DNA from: Leptospira levettii
GTDB lineage: Bacteria > Spirochaetota > Leptospiria > Leptospirales > Leptospiraceae
Assembly: GCF_002812085.1 (NCBI RefSeq)
Contig: NZ_NPDM01000002.1
Coordinates: 558,001 to 622,000, forward strand
Length of the DNA stretch: 64,000 nt
Reading direction: 5' to 3'
A model generated the notes under the pieces. The model searched no databases and had not been told where the DNA came from. It worked only from the letters and a program-made list of their open reading frames with translations. The number at the start of each line of letters is the position of its first letter. The first letter of the stretch is position 1. Position numbers and translations under genes: made by a program. This document shows positions 39,523 through 50,672 of this stretch, piece after piece.

Positions 39523-40035
39523 TTATCTGTGGCACGTAGAACAATCGTTAGGAGCATTGTTCTCTCTATGGCAATCGACACAAAATCCCATATTGAGGGA
39601 CTTGGACTGTCTAACCTTTACCATCTCTGCCATGTTGCCATGACATGTGGAACAATCAACGCCACGTTGCACGTGTCTTGAGTGGTTGAAGTATACGAAG
39701 TCTGGTTGGTCATGGACCTTCACCCACGAAACGGGAGTGTTACTATCGTACTGTGCTTTGAGCCACTTAACATGTTCTTGGTTGCCCGCTACGTTACCTG
39801 CTCCATGGCAGTTCATACAAGTGGAACTTGGAGGAACTGTGGCATGGGCCGAGTTTTCAACGCCTGTATGGCAATACTTACAATCGATTTTGTTATCGCC
39901 TGCATGTATCTTGTGGTTGAAGGGGATGGGCTGGTCGGGTGAATAGCCCACATAACGGCTAGGTGAAAAAATCAAATATGCAAGCGCTGCAATCGCAACG
40001 ATAGGCACAGAGATCTTGAGTATTTTTATATTCAT
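39523..40035 (-). CDS. actA: Alternative complex III pentahaem cytochrome c ActA
   Basis: Periplasmic multihaem cytochrome anchored by an N-terminal membrane helix (ISVPIVAIAALAYLIFS). Five haem motifs are visible in 170 residues: CKYCH, CMNCH, CSTCH, CVDCH and a final CSTCH. The order act A-B-C-D-E-F is the classical one. AGGA lies about 10 nt before the ATG. It is the first gene of the operon, and a long inverted repeat about 140 nt upstream may be an operator. Confidence 0.95.
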   Translation of the reverse strand: MNIKILKISVPIVAIAALAYLIFSPSRYVGYSPDQPIPFNHKIHAGDNKIDCKYCHTGVENSAHATVPPSSTCMNCHGAGNVAGNQEHVKWLKAQYDSNTPVSWVKVHDQPDFVYFNHSRHVQRGVDCSTCHGNMAEMVKVRQSKSLNMGFCVDCHRENNAPNDCSTCHR

Positions 40036-40304
40036 TCGCAGATTTCCTGAATCCGTTTACACTGTCTTCTGACAAGGAAAGGTAAAATCCGAAAAAAAGC
40101 AAGTATGTAAGGGTTTTGGTCGTGAAAAAACATTAAAAGAGACATAATCTGAAATTTTTTCTGAACTTTCTTAGTTGAAACTTAGTCTCAACTAAACACC
40201 AAAATACCACCAAACAAATGTTATGAAACTTGAAATCAAAAAGTCTGAATCCATTCAGAATGAGGAATCAAAGGGAAATACCGAATGTGTTGGTAGGAAG
40301 GGAC
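40036..40304. other. Upstream region of the act operon
   Basis: About 270 bp without a gene. It contains the 25-bp palindrome at 40171-40195 (separate entry) and AT-rich sequence toward actA. I could not fix a convincing -35/-10 pair. A 31-codon plus-strand ORF from 40223 has no ribosome site and runs into the terminator. Confidence 0.45.
40171..40195. promoter_or_regulatory. Palindrome upstream of the act operon (operator candidate)
   Basis: Arms TTAGTTGA (40171-40178) and TCAACTAA (40188-40195) are perfect. Counting the inner pairs, 11 of 12 match around one central base. It lies about 136 nt before the actA start. Confidence 0.6.
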
Positions 40305-40339
40305 AAAAAAAAAGGCCCTGATTTTGACATCGAAGGGCC
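40305..40339 (-). terminator. Intrinsic terminator after the glycosyltransferase gene
   Basis: GGCCCT (40314-40319) pairs with AGGGCC (40334-40339), loop 14 nt. On the minus strand a run of nine T follows (complement of 40305-40313). It lies about 30 nt after the stop at 40371. Confidence 0.85.
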
Positions 40340-40370
40340 CTAAAAACCAGACTTACACAATTTAGCCTAG

Positions 40371-42073
<1,703 letters not shown>

Positions 42074-42077
<4 letters not shown>

Positions 42078-42361
42078 TCAAATGTTCCTATTTGTACCAA
42101 ACATTGGCCGAATCCTTTACAAGAATTTGGCTCTTGGTCAAAACACTGGAGGATATCACTATTATGAGTGGTACATCCGTCCATACATTGGATCCTACCT
42201 GTGCGTTTTACATCAGGTGCCAAAGTAAGTTTGAGTTCTTCTTCTGTACATGTGACAAATTTTTCACATGCTAATTGGCATTTTTGTTCTACTATGTCTT
42301 GGCAATTGTTACCAAACAAAACCAAACATAAAACCAATATCCATTTACTTTGTTGTTTCAC
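42074..42361 (-). CDS. Small Cys-rich lipoprotein
   Basis: A 95-residue precursor. The signal ends at FGNNC, so Cys20 is the likely lipid anchor. The mature part has eight further cysteines, mostly in C-x3-C or similar pairs: CQLAC, CTEE, CMDGC, CFDQ and CKGFGQC. Such compact disulfide-rich lipoproteins are typical of Leptospira and have no known role. It overlaps rlmN by 17 nt upstream and the glycosyltransferase by 4 nt downstream, so all three are co-transcribed. Confidence 0.82.
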
Positions 42362-43406
42362 TTCGAATTCCTTTGAGAGCTAACATACCACAAGCACCGT
42401 TGATGTCCCTACCTGGACTACGGCGATTGAGGATGGGAGCAGTCGTTTTAGCTTTGAGATGCATTACAAATTCTTTGACTTCATCATCAGTTGGTCTACG
42501 CCATCCCGTAAAATCAGTGTTTAACGGAATCACGTTGATTTTACATTTGTTCACTGACCTTGCAATTTTTGCGAGTCGTTCTGCATTGTCTCGACCCATG
42601 TTTACATCAGGGATCATCACGTATTCAAATGTGATGGCCCGATCAAGTTCCTTTGTGAAACGTTTCGCTGAATCAATGAGTTTCTCCAAGGGGTGTTTGT
42701 CGTTTACATCCATCACAGAAGAACGTGCATTGGGATTGGGATGGTTCAGTGAAATGGCAAAATTAAAAGGTTCTTTGTTCTCAATGAAACGATTGATCCC
42801 CGTTGTCACACCAGCGGTTGAAATCGTGATCCGAAGGGCACCAAGTCCAAAAGCATCTTGGTCTCTTAGGATATGGGCAGCTTTCATCACTGAAAAATAA
42901 TTGTGCATGGGCTCCCCCATTCCCATAAACACGATGTTTGTGGCACGGTCTCCCACAAGTCGTTCCACTTGCAGGACTTGGTCAAGGATCTGCCAAGTGT
43001 GTAAATTGCCTTTGTATTCCAAAAGGCCAGTGGCACAAAATTTACAATTGAGGGTACATCCGATTTGGGAAGAGATACAAATGGTTTTACGCCCACCGTC
43101 TCCCGATGGAATCCAAACCGCCTCAATCTCTTTGTTTTCGCCTACGTAAAATGTAAACTTACGAGTCCCATCATCTTTGGAAACCAGATCACGTCCAATT
43201 TCAATTTCGGGGTAGGAAGTATGTTGTTTTAACTTTTCCCTAACTTCTTTTGAGAGGGTTGTAAATTGGTCAATCGTCGTATAACGACTCTTATAAATTC
43301 CTGTATAAATCTGTGCTGCTCGGTATTTTTCAAGACCTAAGGAAACACATATCTCTTCTAGTTCTTTTTTGGTTTTCCCTTTGAGAACCGGTATTTCCTC
43401 TTTCAT
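42345..43406 (-). CDS. rlmN: 23S rRNA/tRNA adenine-C2 methyltransferase RlmN
   Basis: Radical-SAM enzyme that methylates C2 of A2503 in 23S rRNA and A37 in tRNAs. The radical-SAM triad is CTLNCKFC in [16 protein letters not shown]. The second methylation cysteine is in the C-terminal [21 protein letters not shown] and [14 protein letters not shown] match RlmN rather than Cfr. ATG 43406 has AAGGGA upstream and gives 353 residues; an open TTG at 43460 is less likely. Confidence 0.93.
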   Translation of the reverse strand: MKEEIPVLKGKTKKELEEICVSLGLEKYRAAQIYTGIYKSRYTTIDQFTTLSKEVREKLKQHTSYPEIEIGRDLVSKDDGTRKFTFYVGENKEIEAVWIPSGDGGRKTICISSQIGCTLNCKFCATGLLEYKGNLHTWQILDQVLQVERLVGDRATNIVFMGMGEPMHNYFSVMKAAHILRDQDAFGLGALRITISTAGVTTGINRFIENKEPFNFAISLNHPNPNARSSVMDVNDKHPLEKLIDSAKRFTKELDRAITFEYVMIPDVNMGRDNAERLAKIARSVNKCKINVIPLNTDFTGWRRPTDDEVKEFVMHLKAKTTAPILNRRSPGRDINGACGMLALKGIRSETTK

Positions 43407-43619
43407 TGTGTAGGTCCCTTCACCATTAGCCAATCTTTTCTTTGCCACCTTACGGGACAAGAAATTACACTCTTTCTAAATGTCTTACTCCAAAAAGCCC
43501 TGTAGAACAAGTCTAAATTCACAGAATCGTCACAAAGTCGCTAGTTTCCTCGGAAGAAATGGACATTGACTTAGTGGACATGATTCAAAAGCCTAGTCGT
43601 TAGTGAGGAAAATACACGC

Positions 43620-44939
43620 ATGAATAGCGATGCCTTTATGGAATACGCCTTTATCGTCATGGTCGCACTGATCGGGATTGAAATTTTTGTTTCTTATATG
43701 AAGGGCAAACAGTTTTACCGATTGAATGTTCTTATAGCGGATGTTAGCACAGGTGTGATCTTTGCACTTGTTGGGGTTGTCATCCTACTTGGGGCTTTAT
43801 ATGTTTACGACATCATTGAAAAGAATTACTCTTTATCTGCTCTTGGTTATCATTTTTTCCCTCTGACAAGTCCTTTCCAATTTTCACCAAGTTTTGTTGT
43901 GAATTGGCATGCACTCGGTGCCTGGACATTTTCTGTTGTGTTGGCTGATTTTATCTATTACTGGTTTCACAGACATTGCCATGAGATTAATCTTTTCTGG
44001 GCAACCCATGTCACCCACCATTCCACACAAGAAATGAACCTGTCCGTCGCTTTCCGAGGGAATGGATTACAACGAATTTTTGAATACATGTATTTCCTTG
44101 TGATGGCTCTCCTTGGTATCCCATGGGCGATGTTTTTACTCAGCCACAGGATATTAAAAGTGTACCAATTTGTGGTGCACACTCGTTTTATTGGGAAGTT
44201 AGGATTTTTAGAAGAGTTTATGGTGACCCCTTCCAACCACAGAGTCCACCACGGAACCCAAAGGAAATACCTAGACCGAAACCATGGTGGAATTTTTATC
44301 ATTTGGGACAGAATGTTTGGCTCCTTTGAATGGGAAACCGACGAACCCATTTATGGTTTAACAAAACCTGTAAACTCATTTAACCCAATCACTGTCAACT
44401 TACACGTGTTTAAGGATCTGTTCTTTCAAATCTTCAAATGTAAGTCGATAGGAGATGTGTTTAAAACAATCTTTGGTCCTCCTGGTTGGAAACCAACTTA
44501 CCTACAAACACCAGACGATGTATTCAAAGAACCAGCTTATACAGAAAAATATGATCCAAAACCACCAATGGGTGTAATGGTATATGTAGCGTTACAAGCA
44601 GCGGTTCTTATGGCAGTGGGACTTGTGATTTGGAAAGTAGCAAAAATCAACTTAGAACAAGATATGACAATGCTTGGTATTTTATCTGCAGTGATTATCT
44701 TTAGTTTGTTTTCCATTGATCGTACAATGGAAATGAAACGTTGGTCAAGAAGGACAGAAGTAGTGCGTAACGTACTTTTTATCTTTGCGTTTGTTCTCAC
44801 CCTACTTTATTCCAACATTCCAAACATCGCGATGTTTGCGATCCCTCTCATTGGCCTTTCGCTTGTTTCCTTATTATGGATCATCATCAAACGAAAGACA
44901 TTCTTTGATTTGAGTAATATTTCTAATACTTGGTATTAG
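43620..44939 (+). CDS. Sterol desaturase / alkylglycerol monooxygenase-like protein
   Basis: Membrane di-iron hydroxylase of 439 residues. All three histidine boxes are present: HRHCHE, HVTHHS and NHRVHHG. The stretch TPSNHRVHHGTQRKYLDRNH, then FIIWDRMFGSFEWE, is close to the tetrahydrobiopterin-dependent alkylglycerol monooxygenase group. Four to five N-terminal and three C-terminal membrane segments are visible. Action on ether or fatty lipids is inferred. GAGGA stands about 10 nt before the ATG. The end overlaps the convergent sulfatase gene by 17 nt. Confidence 0.87.
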   Translation: MNSDAFMEYAFIVMVALIGIEIFVSYMKGKQFYRLNVLIADVSTGVIFALVGVVILLGALYVYDIIEKNYSLSALGYHFFPLTSPFQFSPSFVVNWHALGAWTFSVVLADFIYYWFHRHCHEINLFWATHVTHHSTQEMNLSVAFRGNGLQRIFEYMYFLVMALLGIPWAMFLLSHRILKVYQFVVHTRFIGKLGFLEEFMVTPSNHRVHHGTQRKYLDRNHGGIFIIWDRMFGSFEWETDEPIYGLTKPVNSFNPITVNLHVFKDLFFQIFKCKSIGDVFKTIFGPPGWKPTYLQTPDDVFKEPAYTEKYDPKPPMGVMVYVALQAAVLMAVGLVIWKVAKINLEQDMTMLGILSAVIIFSLFSIDRTMEMKRWSRRTEVVRNVLFIFAFVLTLLYSNIPNIAMFAIPLIGLSLVSLLWIIIKRKTFFDLSNISNTWY

Positions 44940-46917
44940 TTTTTATCGATTGTAAAACGGACTCCGAAGGGAACAATTTGTTCGACTTTAGGAGTTCGTC
45001 TCCCATATTCAAATAGGCTTTTGTTTTCTCAGCATGTTTGTTACAGAGACTTAAATCTTTGTAACAAAGGCCTAGATCCACAAATGGTTCTTTGATGGTT
45101 TTTGTTTCCCCTTGTCCGCCTGATACTGATTGGTAGTATAAAAAATCATCCTCAATCCAACCAAAGATATTTCCATATGCGAAGTAAGCAGAGGATCCTT
45201 TTACCTTTCGCAAATCTCGGCCCATCACACTGAAATATACCTCTCTTTCCATAAAACCAAGAATCGTTGGAATTAGATCAAGTTGTGATGTTACATCTTC
45301 CCTTAACTCTGGTTTGATTTTGCCAGGAGCATAAATGAGGAGAGGGACATTTCGATCTTCATAATAATTTAGGAAACGATGGTGGCTATGATCTGATACA
45401 AAAAAGAAAACAGTGTCTTTAAAATAAGGAGCTTTTTTGGCCTTTTCCATGTATTCGGCAAGTGCAAAGTCAGCATAATGCAAAACATTTAAGTATTCGC
45501 TGTCTTGAGTGTCTTTTCCAAACAAACGGTATTTTTCATCTGGGACTTTGTATGGGTAATGGGTTGTACCTGTATGGATCACAGAAACAATTGGTTTTTC
45601 TGGACTCACATTTAACAGACGTTTGTGCATAGCATCAAGCGATGCTTCATCTAAGTAACTCCAAGGCCCAGTTTTATATTCTGGATTTTTTTCCAACTCT
45701 TGTTTCCCAACTAGTGTATCAAAACCCCAGTGGTACATGATACTACCCTTATTATTGAAGCTTAAATCTGTTCCTGTTACAAAAAGAGTTTGGTAACCTA
45801 TAGTTTTTGCAATGTTTCCTAGGCCTGAAAACCTGTTAAGAATTTGTGGTGTTCTGACAGCAGTGAGCCCTGGCCTGTCGGGGATACCTCCCATCAGTGC
45901 CATCAGTCCATTCGTAGTTCGTCCGCCGCTTGCAAAAAAATGCTTAAAGAACATTCCTTGGCGGATGAGTTGGTTGAAGAATGGTGTGACTACTTTTCCT
46001 TCCACCTTCCCTGATCCAATGATATCAATGAACTTTCCAGTCCAACCTTCGAGAACGATGACAACAATATGAGGTAAAGGTTTTTTAGAAGTGATATTTG
46101 TTTTACGAAGCAGAGGATACTCTTCCGAAATAAACTCAGCTCCTGGATACGAAACTTCCTTTCTGACAATGGATGTTGCATCCGATAACTTCATCGTATG
46201 CCGATCGTCCACTTTTGTCATTTTGAGATCTGTGATGACCGTAAACCCAGGGTTTAAAACCAAATCATTGGTAATCGTTTCTTTTGTGATAATGGCATCA
46301 CTTGTACGAAGTGGACTTGTTTGGATTCCACCTCGAATGCCAAGAACAAGTAAAGCCAACACAATTAGAAATTGTAGACCAGCCCATTTGTAATGTAAGT
46401 TCACATGTGAGTATGGAAATTTTGATTGGATTTTATAAATACCAAATCCAATTCCCAAAATGATGAGTAAACCGAGTAAAAACAAAAATGGATTTTGTGA
46501 AAAAGCAGATCCAACTAGTGGTAACATTTCGAAACCTAAGTAAGCAAAGGCTTCATACCCCAAATGTTTGTTTCCATTCTCATAATAAATCAAATCGGCA
46601 ATGAGTAAAAAAAGAAGTAAGATGATAAAGATAACAGGAATTGTCCTCCATACAGATCTGTACCACCGATTCCGATTTAGAAAATGAAATGTTGAATAAA
46701 CAAGACTAAATCCAAGTAACACACATAAGACGGAAATATCAAAACGTGCACCTTTTGCAAATGCTTTCAGAATGATCCAAAATGATTTATCATTCATCCG
46801 ATAGGAATACATCAGAAAAAAAGCGACACGGTAAATGGTTAAAAAAACAATTCCGAGTCCAGCAAGAAGCAGGTGGAAACGGATATAAAAAGGGACATGG
46901 GTAAACAATTTTTTCAT
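44923..46917 (-). CDS. LTA synthase-family sulfatase (membrane phosphotransferase)
   Basis: Five membrane segments (residues 1-200) precede an outer sulfatase-like domain of 664 residues in total. The catalytic region reads VIVLEGWTGKFI (first metal site) and GGRTTNGLMALMGG, where a Thr is the likely nucleophile. The other metal ligands are in FFVSDHSHHRF. The family transfers glycerol-phosphate or phosphoethanolamine from phospholipid to a glycan. Leptospires lack lipoteichoic acid, so LPS or another glycan is the probable acceptor. No clear ribosome site is present. Confidence 0.87.
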   Translation of the reverse strand: MKKLFTHVPFYIRFHLLLAGLGIVFLTIYRVAFFLMYSYRMNDKSFWIILKAFAKGARFDISVLCVLLGFSLVYSTFHFLNRNRWYRSVWRTIPVIFIILLLFLLIADLIYYENGNKHLGYEAFAYLGFEMLPLVGSAFSQNPFLFLLGLLIILGIGFGIYKIQSKFPYSHVNLHYKWAGLQFLIVLALLVLGIRGGIQTSPLRTSDAIITKETITNDLVLNPGFTVITDLKMTKVDDRHTMKLSDATSIVRKEVSYPGAEFISEEYPLLRKTNITSKKPLPHIVVIVLEGWTGKFIDIIGSGKVEGKVVTPFFNQLIRQGMFFKHFFASGGRTTNGLMALMGGIPDRPGLTAVRTPQILNRFSGLGNIAKTIGYQTLFVTGTDLSFNNKGSIMYHWGFDTLVGKQELEKNPEYKTGPWSYLDEASLDAMHKRLLNVSPEKPIVSVIHTGTTHYPYKVPDEKYRLFGKDTQDSEYLNVLHYADFALAEYMEKAKKAPYFKDTVFFFVSDHSHHRFLNYYEDRNVPLLIYAPGKIKPELREDVTSQLDLIPTILGFMEREVYFSVMGRDLRKVKGSSAYFAYGNIFGWIEDDFLYYQSVSGGQGETKTIKEPFVDLGLCYKDLSLCNKHAEKTKAYLNMGDELLKSNKLFPSESVLQSIKTNTKY

Positions 46918-46978
46918 AGAAGGATCAACTTTTAAATTTTAAACAATCAAATGGATCTTTTGTTCCAATACTGATGGG

Positions 46979-48223
46979 TTACGGTTTTCCCAATTTGTAA
47001 ATGGTTCCTGATTGGTAATCAGCAACAAAAATTTCACCATCATTATCTTTGCCAAAGGTTGGAATGAGTAGGTTCCACTTTCCAAGTGCAATGGTTTCTG
47101 TACTCTTTTGGTTGGTTCCAGGTTTTGGCACTTCAATCGCCCAAATTTTTCCTTGGATAAAATCACCAAAAACGTATTTTCCCTTTAATTCAGGAATAGA
47201 AGATCCTGTATATACATACCCACCCGTAATGGATTGGCCTTCTTCACGGCCATATTCATAAAATGGAGGTTGGTACAAAGAGGGATTACATCCATCTGTA
47301 AAACAATGAAAACCTTCTGTTTGGTTCCATCCATAATTTTTTCCAGAAAGGATAACATCTACTTCTTCATAAGCATCTTGTCCTACATCAGCTACAATCA
47401 AACGACCGTCAGGTGAAAAACTCATCTTCCAAGGGTTACGAATCCCATAGGCAAAAATTTCAGGCAAAAAACCTTGTTTTCCAAGGAAAGGATTATCTTT
47501 AGGAATGGAATATGGTTTTTTTCCATCGACATCTGGCATGGGAGAAATGCGTAAGATAGAACCAAGTAAGGTGTTTGGATTTTGTCCGTTGTTTTTTGGA
47601 TCGGCTCTCCATCCCCCATCTCCAAGACCAATGTACAAATACCCATCAGGCCCAAAACCAATTTGGCCTCCATTATGGTTTGGATATGGCTGTTCTACTT
47701 GCAATAACACACGTTCATTTTTTAGAACCATGGATTCATATGAGTTGGGATTTTCCACTAACCATTCAGCAATCACTGTCATATCTTTACTTGCAGAAGA
47801 GATTACCGTATGGGAATACACCTTTGGTTCTTTCGGATAATTCGGGTGGAATGTAAAACCAAGTAGACCTTCCTCACTATCTGTGATGACGGGAAATTTA
47901 TGTAACACTCGTTTGGTTTTTTTTTCTCTATCAAAAAGAATGAGGTCCCCTGCTTTTTCCAAAATAAACATAAAAGGACTCTCGGCAGGTGGAAACTGAA
48001 TGTCGGTTGGTTCTTTGACCTTCACCACTTCTGTAAGTGAAATCGATAGTTGTTTGCGGAGAGCATCGGGGCCAATAAAAATTGGTTTGGATCCTAATAC
48101 CTTTCCATCTGTTTCATATTTCTTATTGAATGTTTTTAATATCTTTCTGCCTAAATCATCACAAGCGAGAGAAGATAAGGATACGGTAAAAAAGGACACG
48201 GATAATAAGATTTGGATTTTCAT
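46979..48223 (-). CDS. PQQ-dependent sugar dehydrogenase-like lipoprotein
   Basis: Six-bladed propeller of the soluble glucose dehydrogenase/YliI family, 414 residues. The signal MKIQILLSVSFFTVSLSSLAC ends in a lipobox-like SSLAC. Family motifs are HNGGQIGFGPDGYLYIGLGD, AYGIRNPWKMSFSPDG, GQDAYEEVD, NYGWNQTEG and SITGGYVYTG. The enzymes oxidise sugars with PQQ; whether PQQ is made here is not known. ATG 48223 has AAGGAGA 9-10 nt upstream; the frame is open to 48271. It is divergent from the TMEM220-like gene. Confidence 0.88.
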   Translation of the reverse strand: MKIQILLSVSFFTVSLSSLACDDLGRKILKTFNKKYETDGKVLGSKPIFIGPDALRKQLSISLTEVVKVKEPTDIQFPPAESPFMFILEKAGDLILFDREKKTKRVLHKFPVITDSEEGLLGFTFHPNYPKEPKVYSHTVISSASKDMTVIAEWLVENPNSYESMVLKNERVLLQVEQPYPNHNGGQIGFGPDGYLYIGLGDGGWRADPKNNGQNPNTLLGSILRISPMPDVDGKKPYSIPKDNPFLGKQGFLPEIFAYGIRNPWKMSFSPDGRLIVADVGQDAYEEVDVILSGKNYGWNQTEGFHCFTDGCNPSLYQPPFYEYGREEGQSITGGYVYTGSSIPELKGKYVFGDFIQGKIWAIEVPKPGTNQKSTETIALGKWNLLIPTFGKDNDGEIFVADYQSGTIYKLGKP

Positions 48224-48293
48224 ACGCGGGTTTCTCCTTTTAGGATAATTCGCTTGGATTTGTATCCGCAATCAAAAAACTTTGGAAACTGTG

Positions 48294-48596
48294 ATGAAAC
48301 TATTTTCCCTCATTTGTATTCCCATATTCTTTTTATTTGCTTACTTGCAATTGAACGATCCAGATCCGTATTTATGGTTTCCGCTCTATGCAATCGTAGG
48401 AATCCTTGCTACTGTTCGTTTTTTCCGTCGATTGCCAAGATGGGTGGGAACTGTTCTCATTCCCTTGTATTTGGTTCTATCAGTATTTTATATGACCGAA
48501 GCACCTTATTTTGGAATGGAAGTGGAAGAAGTGAGAGAAAGCCTCGGCCTACTCATCGCAAGTGTAAGCCTCTGGGTTCTGGTATTGAAACGATAA
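48294..48596 (+). CDS. TMEM220-like small membrane protein
   Basis: A 100-residue protein with three to four membrane segments. LFAYLQLNDPDPYLWFPLYA matches the family pattern QxNDPDPxxW of TMEM220. Function is unknown in all organisms. ATG 48294 is chosen, with GGAA 7 nt upstream, over a TTG at 48282. The gene shares a short divergent promoter region with the PQQ-type gene and ends 16 nt before the convergent sufB. Confidence 0.85.
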   Translation: MKLFSLICIPIFFLFAYLQLNDPDPYLWFPLYAIVGILATVRFFRRLPRWVGTVLIPLYLVLSVFYMTEAPYFGMEVEEVRESLGLLIASVSLWVLVLKR

Positions 48597-48612
48597 ACCT
48601 TGTTTTGGTTTT

Positions 48613-50007
48613 TTAAGTTTCGGAGATGACTTTTCCGTCTTCCAGGATCATTCGAATGAGTTTTGTCATCTCAACCGAATATTCTACATCTAAGTGTTTG
48701 GTGACCCCTTCACAAAAGCCATTGATGATGAGTAGTTTTGCATCGTCTTCTGACATTCCGCGAGACTGAAGGTAAAACAATTGGTCATCATCAATTTTGG
48801 AAACAGTTGCTTCGTAGTTGAGAGTTCCCTCTTCCCCTGACACATCGTTGTATGGATAAGCATGAGACTGGGAACGGTTGTCCATCATAAGACCATCACA
48901 TTTGATGTGGCTGTACGATCCTTTACTGGATGGTTCAAATTTAACTAGACCTCGGTAAGAATTGATCCCTCCGTCAAGGGCAACCCCTTTTGCTAAAATA
49001 TTGGACCTTGTGTTTTTTCCCACATGGATGATCCGGGCCCCCGTGTCTTGCACTTGGCCATTCCCAGCAAATGCGAGTGAAAGTACATCTCCCGTGGAAT
49101 GATCCCCTTGTAAGATGATCCCTGGGTATTTGATGGTATTGGCGCCAATATTACAATCAGTCCATGTGATGTGAGCTGCCTCTTCGCATAGCCCACGTTT
49201 CACTGTCCAATTATACATATTCTTTTTCCAGTTTTGGATGGTGGTATAGAAGATTTTAGAATTCTTTTTAGCAACCAGTTCCACAACAGCTGTGTGGAAA
49301 TTCGTACCCTTATCTTGGACAGAAGTACAACCTTCACTGTATTCCAAATGGGCACCTTCATCTGCAATGAGAAGAGTGCGTTCGTATTGTCCAGAACTAG
49401 CAGCTGTTACTTTGAAATATGCCTGAAGCGGCATAGGAGTTTTCACTCCTTTCGGAATGTAAGCAAATGACCCACCACTAAAAACACAAGAGTTGAGGGC
49501 TGAGAATTTATTATCACCAATGGTAACAACAGTTCCCAAATACTCGCGAACGAGTTCTGGGTATTCGCGGATGGCAGTATCAATGTCACAAAAAATAATT
49601 CCCAAATCAGTGAGTTCCTTTTTGACATTGGCATAAATGGTTTCGGAATCGTTCATTGTCTCGATTCCTGCTAAGTATTTCCGTTCGTGTTCAGGGATTC
49701 CCAGTTTTTCGAAACTACGTAGAATTTCGGGATCCACTTCATCCCATGATTTTTTCTTTTTCTGGTTGGAACCTACATAATGTACATAATCATCAATGTT
49801 GATTTGGAATTGTGGGATAAAACCCCAGGTTGGCATTGGTTTTTGTTCATACACCTCAAAGGCTTTTAAACGAAACTCACATAACCAACTCGGTTCATTT
49901 TTAATATGGGAGATGGACTCTACAACCTTACGTGTCAAACCTTTAGGAAAATTATCAGCCTTATAAAATTCGACATTCGGTTTTTCTGTATTTGTTGTAG
50001 ATTCCAT
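48613..50007 (-). CDS. sufB: Fe-S cluster assembly protein SufB
   Basis: Scaffold subunit of the SUF iron-sulfur machinery. The beta-helix core is recognisable: [40 protein letters not shown], the conserved [16 protein letters not shown] and [15 protein letters not shown]. The C-terminal [19 protein letters not shown] is typical of SufB and not SufD. With ATG 50007 (GGGAG 5 nt upstream) it has 464 residues. No sufC, sufD or sufS lies next to it; its neighbour is ahpC, 36 nt upstream, which suggests a shared oxidative-stress unit. Confidence 0.93.
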   Translation of the reverse strand: MESTTNTEKPNVEFYKADNFPKGLTRKVVESISHIKNEPSWLCEFRLKAFEVYEQKPMPTWGFIPQFQINIDDYVHYVGSNQKKKKSWDEVDPEILRSFEKLGIPEHERKYLAGIETMNDSETIYANVKKELTDLGIIFCDIDTAIREYPELVREYLGTVVTIGDNKFSALNSCVFSGGSFAYIPKGVKTPMPLQAYFKVTAASSGQYERTLLIADEGAHLEYSEGCTSVQDKGTNFHTAVVELVAKKNSKIFYTTIQNWKKNMYNWTVKRGLCEEAAHITWTDCNIGANTIKYPGIILQGDHSTGDVLSLAFAGNGQVQDTGARIIHVGKNTRSNILAKGVALDGGINSYRGLVKFEPSSKGSYSHIKCDGLMMDNRSQSHAYPYNDVSGEEGTLNYEATVSKIDDDQLFYLQSRGMSEDDAKLLIINGFCEGVTKHLDVEYSVEMTKLIRMILEDGKVISET

Positions 50008-50043
50008 TAGTTCTCCCATTTTCTCGTTTTAGAGAAACTGCAA

Positions 50044-50637
50044 TTAATTGACGGAAGCGAAGTAAGCTTTTGATCCAGTAGGATCCGCTTTCATCGTTTT
50101 TTTCCCTTCATCCCAGTTTGCAGGACAAACTTCACCGTGTTTTTCCACAAATTGGAAAGCTTTGATGAGTCTGAGTGCTTCTTCAATGTTACGTCCTACT
50201 GGAAGGTCGTTAACAGTTGCTTGGCGGATTACACCTTGTGGGTCGATGATGAAAGTTCCGCGAAGCGCAACCCCAGCATCTGGACCTGACTCAATGAGGA
50301 CACCAAAAGACTTTGCAATTTCTTTTGTTTTGTCTGCAATGAGTGGGTATTTAATCTCACCAATACCACCTTCTTTTTTAGGCGTTTTTTTCCAAGCTAA
50401 GTGTGAAAATTCGCTATCTACAGATACACCTAAAACTTCAGCTCCGATCTTTTTAAAATCTTCTAGTTTTGCATCGTATTCAATGATCTCTGTAGGACAT
50501 ACAAATGTAAAATCAAGTGGATAGAAAAAGAGTACCACCCATTTTCCTTTGTAATCAGATAATTTGATTTCTTTGAAACTGTCCCCGATCACTGCGGTTG
50601 CTTTAAAATCAGGGGCATGTGATGTCACTTGTGGCAT
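50044..50637 (-). CDS. ahpC: 2-Cys peroxiredoxin AhpC
   Basis: Thiol peroxidase that reduces hydrogen peroxide and organic peroxides. The peroxidatic cysteine is in [14 protein letters not shown] near residue 49, and the resolving one is in GEVCPANW near residue 168. Length 197 matches typical 2-Cys enzymes of the AhpC/Prx1 group. AAGGAG stands 8 nt before the ATG. Its promoter holds a PerR-box-like palindrome. It is 35 nt downstream of the ABC-F gene but has its own promoter, and it may be co-transcribed with sufB. Confidence 0.95.
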   Translation of the reverse strand: MPQVTSHAPDFKATAVIGDSFKEIKLSDYKGKWVVLFFYPLDFTFVCPTEIIEYDAKLEDFKKIGAEVLGVSVDSEFSHLAWKKTPKKEGGIGEIKYPLIADKTKEIAKSFGVLIESGPDAGVALRGTFIIDPQGVIRQATVNDLPVGRNIEEALRLIKAFQFVEKHGEVCPANWDEGKKTMKADPTGSKAYFASVN

Positions 50638-50647
50638 AATGTCACTC

Positions 50648-50664
50648 CTTAGAATTATTCTAAG
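50648..50664 (-). promoter_or_regulatory. PerR-box-like operator overlapping the ahpC -10 element
   Basis: Perfect 17-bp palindrome CTTAGAAT-T-ATTCTAAG. The inner TTAGAAT-N-ATTCTAA matches the 7-1-7 PerR box (TTATAAT-N-ATTATAA) at 12 of 14 arm positions. On the minus strand TAGACA, an 18-nt spacer and TAGAAT form a promoter whose -10 is inside the palindrome. Confidence 0.75.
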
Positions 50665-50672
50665 TACAGTCC

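Noticed and set aside
40223..40321. Short plus-strand ORF (about 31 codons) between the act operon and the glycosyltransferase
   Set aside because: No ribosome site, and it runs into the minus-strand terminator hairpin.
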